Origin: an uncultured Pseudomonadota bacterium | GTDB taxonomy: Bacteria > Pseudomonadota > Gammaproteobacteria > Ga0077536 | Assembly: GCA_903825645.1 (NCBI GenBank) | Contig: CAIKBL010000027.1 | Span: 1 to 35,035 of the forward strand | Length of the DNA: 35,035 nt | Reading direction: 5' to 3' | Shown here: one piece after another, positions 31,272 to 35,035 of the stretch | Layout: every line of letters begins with the position of its first letter | Numbering within the stretch: position 1 is the stretch's first letter | Position numbers and translations under genes: made by a program | The notes under the pieces: generated by a model | Told to the model about the DNA's origin: nothing | The model's input: the letters and a program-made list of their open reading frames with translations, nothing else | The model's database searches: none

Positions 31272-31967
31272 ATGGCCAAACTGAACGGCGTTCATCATAT
31301 CGCGATTATGACGGCGGATGTCAAAACCCAAATTGACTTCTTTTCCGACGTATTGGGCATGCGCCTCACGGCGCTTTATTGGATGCATAATGTCGAGGGG
31401 TATTTTCACGCCTTCATGGAGTTGAATGCGAGCTGTTCAGTGGCTTTCGTCTTCGCCCCGAGTGTCAAAGAGATCCCCGTTCAATTCGGCGTGTCCCATG
31501 CGGGGAACCCGGTCAAGCCGTGCGCAGCCGGCGTGATGCAGCACCTCGCCTTCAATGTTGATAGCGAGGCGGAGCTGCTGGCGATGCGCGATCGGATCCG
31601 CGCCCGGGGTGTCAGAGTTATGGGTCCGCTGGACCATGGCTTCTGTAAATCCATTTATTTTGGTGGCCCCGAAAATCTGGTGCTCGAAGTCTCTACCTCG
31701 CAAGCCGCGATTAATCCCGAAGCCTGGATTGATCCGGCGGTCGTGGCCCTGAATGGCATCAGCGCCGAAGAGTTAGCTCGCTACAAGAACCCAGCCGCGT
31801 ATCACGCTGCCGATACGCCGGTAACCCAGCCGCCAACCGGTCTCGGGCGCCCGGAGTATACCCAAATGGATCCTGGTTTCTCGGGCGCTTTTGACCTGCC
31901 CGACGAGGTGGTGACCCGCGAATTGAGTGAGCCGACTCCTCCCGTGAATGTCGCCGACGCGGCCTAG
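31272..31967 (+). CDS. VOC (vicinal oxygen chelate) family protein
   Basis: 231 residues from ATG 31272; an upstream ATG at 31182 would add 30 atypical residues. The first beta-alpha-beta-beta-beta module reads GVHHIAIMTADVKTQIDFFSDVLGMRLTALYW, with likely metal ligands His9 and Glu50 (FHAFMEL). The second module has MQHLAFNVDSEAELLAMRDRIRARGVRVMGPLDHGFCKSIYFGGPENLVLEVST with His91 and Glu139. All four positions of the usual 2-His-2-Glu site are therefore present. A C-terminal extension of about 80 residues is rich in Pro and acidic residues. The family includes dioxygenases, glyoxalases and isomerases; the reaction is unknown. An SDR gene follows 88 bases later. Confidence 0.85.
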   Translation: MAKLNGVHHIAIMTADVKTQIDFFSDVLGMRLTALYWMHNVEGYFHAFMELNASCSVAFVFAPSVKEIPVQFGVSHAGNPVKPCAAGVMQHLAFNVDSEAELLAMRDRIRARGVRVMGPLDHGFCKSIYFGGPENLVLEVSTSQAAINPEAWIDPAVVALNGISAEELARYKNPAAYHAADTPVTQPPTGLGRPEYTQMDPGFSGAFDLPDEVVTRELSEPTPPVNVADAA

Positions 31968-32055
31968 TGAAAAGCACTGTTTGAAGCTGTCCAGCAGCCG
32001 CGCGCCCGCACCGCAATCCTGATAGAACCCTTTAGGCCGTTAAGGAATGATCGTT

Positions 32056-32726
32056 ATGAATTTACAAGGTAAACGCGTTGTGGTGACCGGTGCAAACGGT
32101 ATTCTGGGCCATGCGGTCGTCGCCCGCAGTCAAGAACTCGGTGCCGAAGTGATCGGCCTCGATATCCATTTCGATCAGGCACATCCCTTGTCTGCGCAGC
32201 AGGCGACGGTGGATCTGACCGACCGCGCGGCCACGGAGCGCTGTTTTGCGACGCTGGGCCGAATCGATGTTCTATGCAATGTCGCGGGTGGTTTCGCGAT
32301 GGGCGAGACGGCCTATGAAATCGCCTCCCCACAGTGGGATGCCATGTTCAAAATCAACGTGGCCACTACCCAGAATGCGATTCATGGCGCAGTGCCGATC
32401 ATGCTGGCACAGGGCCGCGGCAGCATCGTCAATATCGGGGCGATGTCGGCCCGTGAGGGACAAGCCAACATGAGCGCTTATTGCGCTGCGAAGAGCGTGG
32501 TCATGCGACTGACGGAAAGTCTTTCAAAGGAATTACGCACGAAGGGGATCAACGTTAATGCGGTGCTGCCCAGCATTATCGATACTCCGCGAAATCGTAC
32601 CGACATGCCGGATGCGGATTTTGCCAAATGGGTCAGGCCAGCGGATTTATCGAACGTCATCTGCTTTCTGGGCTCGGATTCAGCCGCGGCAATCCATGGC
32701 GCATTGGTCCCAGTAACAGGGCTGTC

Positions 32727-32730
<4 letters not shown>
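32056..32730 (+). CDS. Short-chain dehydrogenase/reductase
   Basis: 224 residues from ATG 32056, which has AAGGA nine bases upstream; ATG 32047 is directly against that site. The cofactor motif is TGANGILG (11-18), with GLDI after the second strand. NVAGG (75-79), the catalytic pair Tyr142/Lys146 in SAYCAAK, and PSIIDTPRNR follow. The position normally holding the catalytic Ser, 13 residues before Tyr, is Ala129 (IGAMSA), while Ser131 lies two residues later. This may change or weaken activity. It probably reduces or oxidises a hydroxyl group using NAD(P). It forms a pair with the VOC gene, and its stop overlaps the convergent ggt gene by four bases. Confidence 0.88.

Positions 32731-35035
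<2,305 letters not shown>

Overview
The window is GC-rich bacterial chromosome, most likely gammaproteobacterial or possibly betaproteobacterial. This rests on the coaD / YfhL-type ferredoxin / ggt block at the right edge, the proteobacterial copper cassette (DUF302, SHOCT, DUF2933, Cu-ATPase), and the alkyltransferase-like, EVE, PaiB and NodT/HlyD/DHA2 families. The species cannot be fixed from the sequence alone. No rRNA, tRNA, CRISPR array, complete prophage or complete insertion sequence was seen.

Left third (1 to about 12.4 kb): a mosaic, scarred accessory region. It opens with the N-terminal part of a DUF2924 protein, usually a partner of serine recombinases in mobile islands. Next comes a minus-strand copper cassette: a Met-rich remnant, a frameshifted DUF302 gene, a SHOCT membrane peptide, a DUF2933 peptide and a Cu(I) P-type ATPase. 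The 3' end of an IS91-like transposase gene then abuts a 5'-truncated, frameshifted cyclopropane-fatty-acid-synthase-like gene. That gene heads a remnant operon: periplasmic chalcone-isomerase-like protein, MFS_2 carrier and DUF3833 lipoprotein. The DUF3833 gene breaks off mid-gene and joins the C-terminal half of an amidase. An APC permease, about 1 kb of apparently non-coding sequence, and a SpoIIE/PP2C phosphatase that has lost its first membrane segment and half its sensor domain complete this part.

Middle (12.4 to 26.7 kb): mostly intact genes. They are an EVE protein, an SGNH-fold protein whose catalytic residues appear to be replaced, and a large MMPL/RND transporter. A minus-strand run holds mscL, an alpha/beta hydrolase, an alkyltransferase-like DNA-repair protein and a membrane-anchored glutaredoxin-like protein. 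A second compact minus-strand operon holds a PaiB-like flavoprotein, an NTF2-fold protein, a GNAT acetyltransferase and a nitrilase-superfamily amidohydrolase. An AI-2E-family (PerM-like) permease is divergent from it. A 3-hydroxyisobutyrate-dehydrogenase-like gene with a small membrane protein is divergent from an LLM-class flavin monooxygenase and a PAS protein.

Right (26.7 to 35 kb): a tightly overlapping tripartite efflux operon (DHA2 pump, NodT outer-membrane factor, HlyD adaptor), a VOC dioxygenase-like gene followed by an SDR gene, then ggt, a YfhL-type ferredoxin and the C-terminal end of coaD on the minus strand.

No single unmistakable new system stands out. The best candidates are the four-gene PaiB/NTF2/GNAT/nitrilase operon, the SGNH pseudo-enzyme beside the RND transporter, and the alkyltransferase-like/glutaredoxin pair. 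The breakpoints in the left third show how the locus was rearranged.
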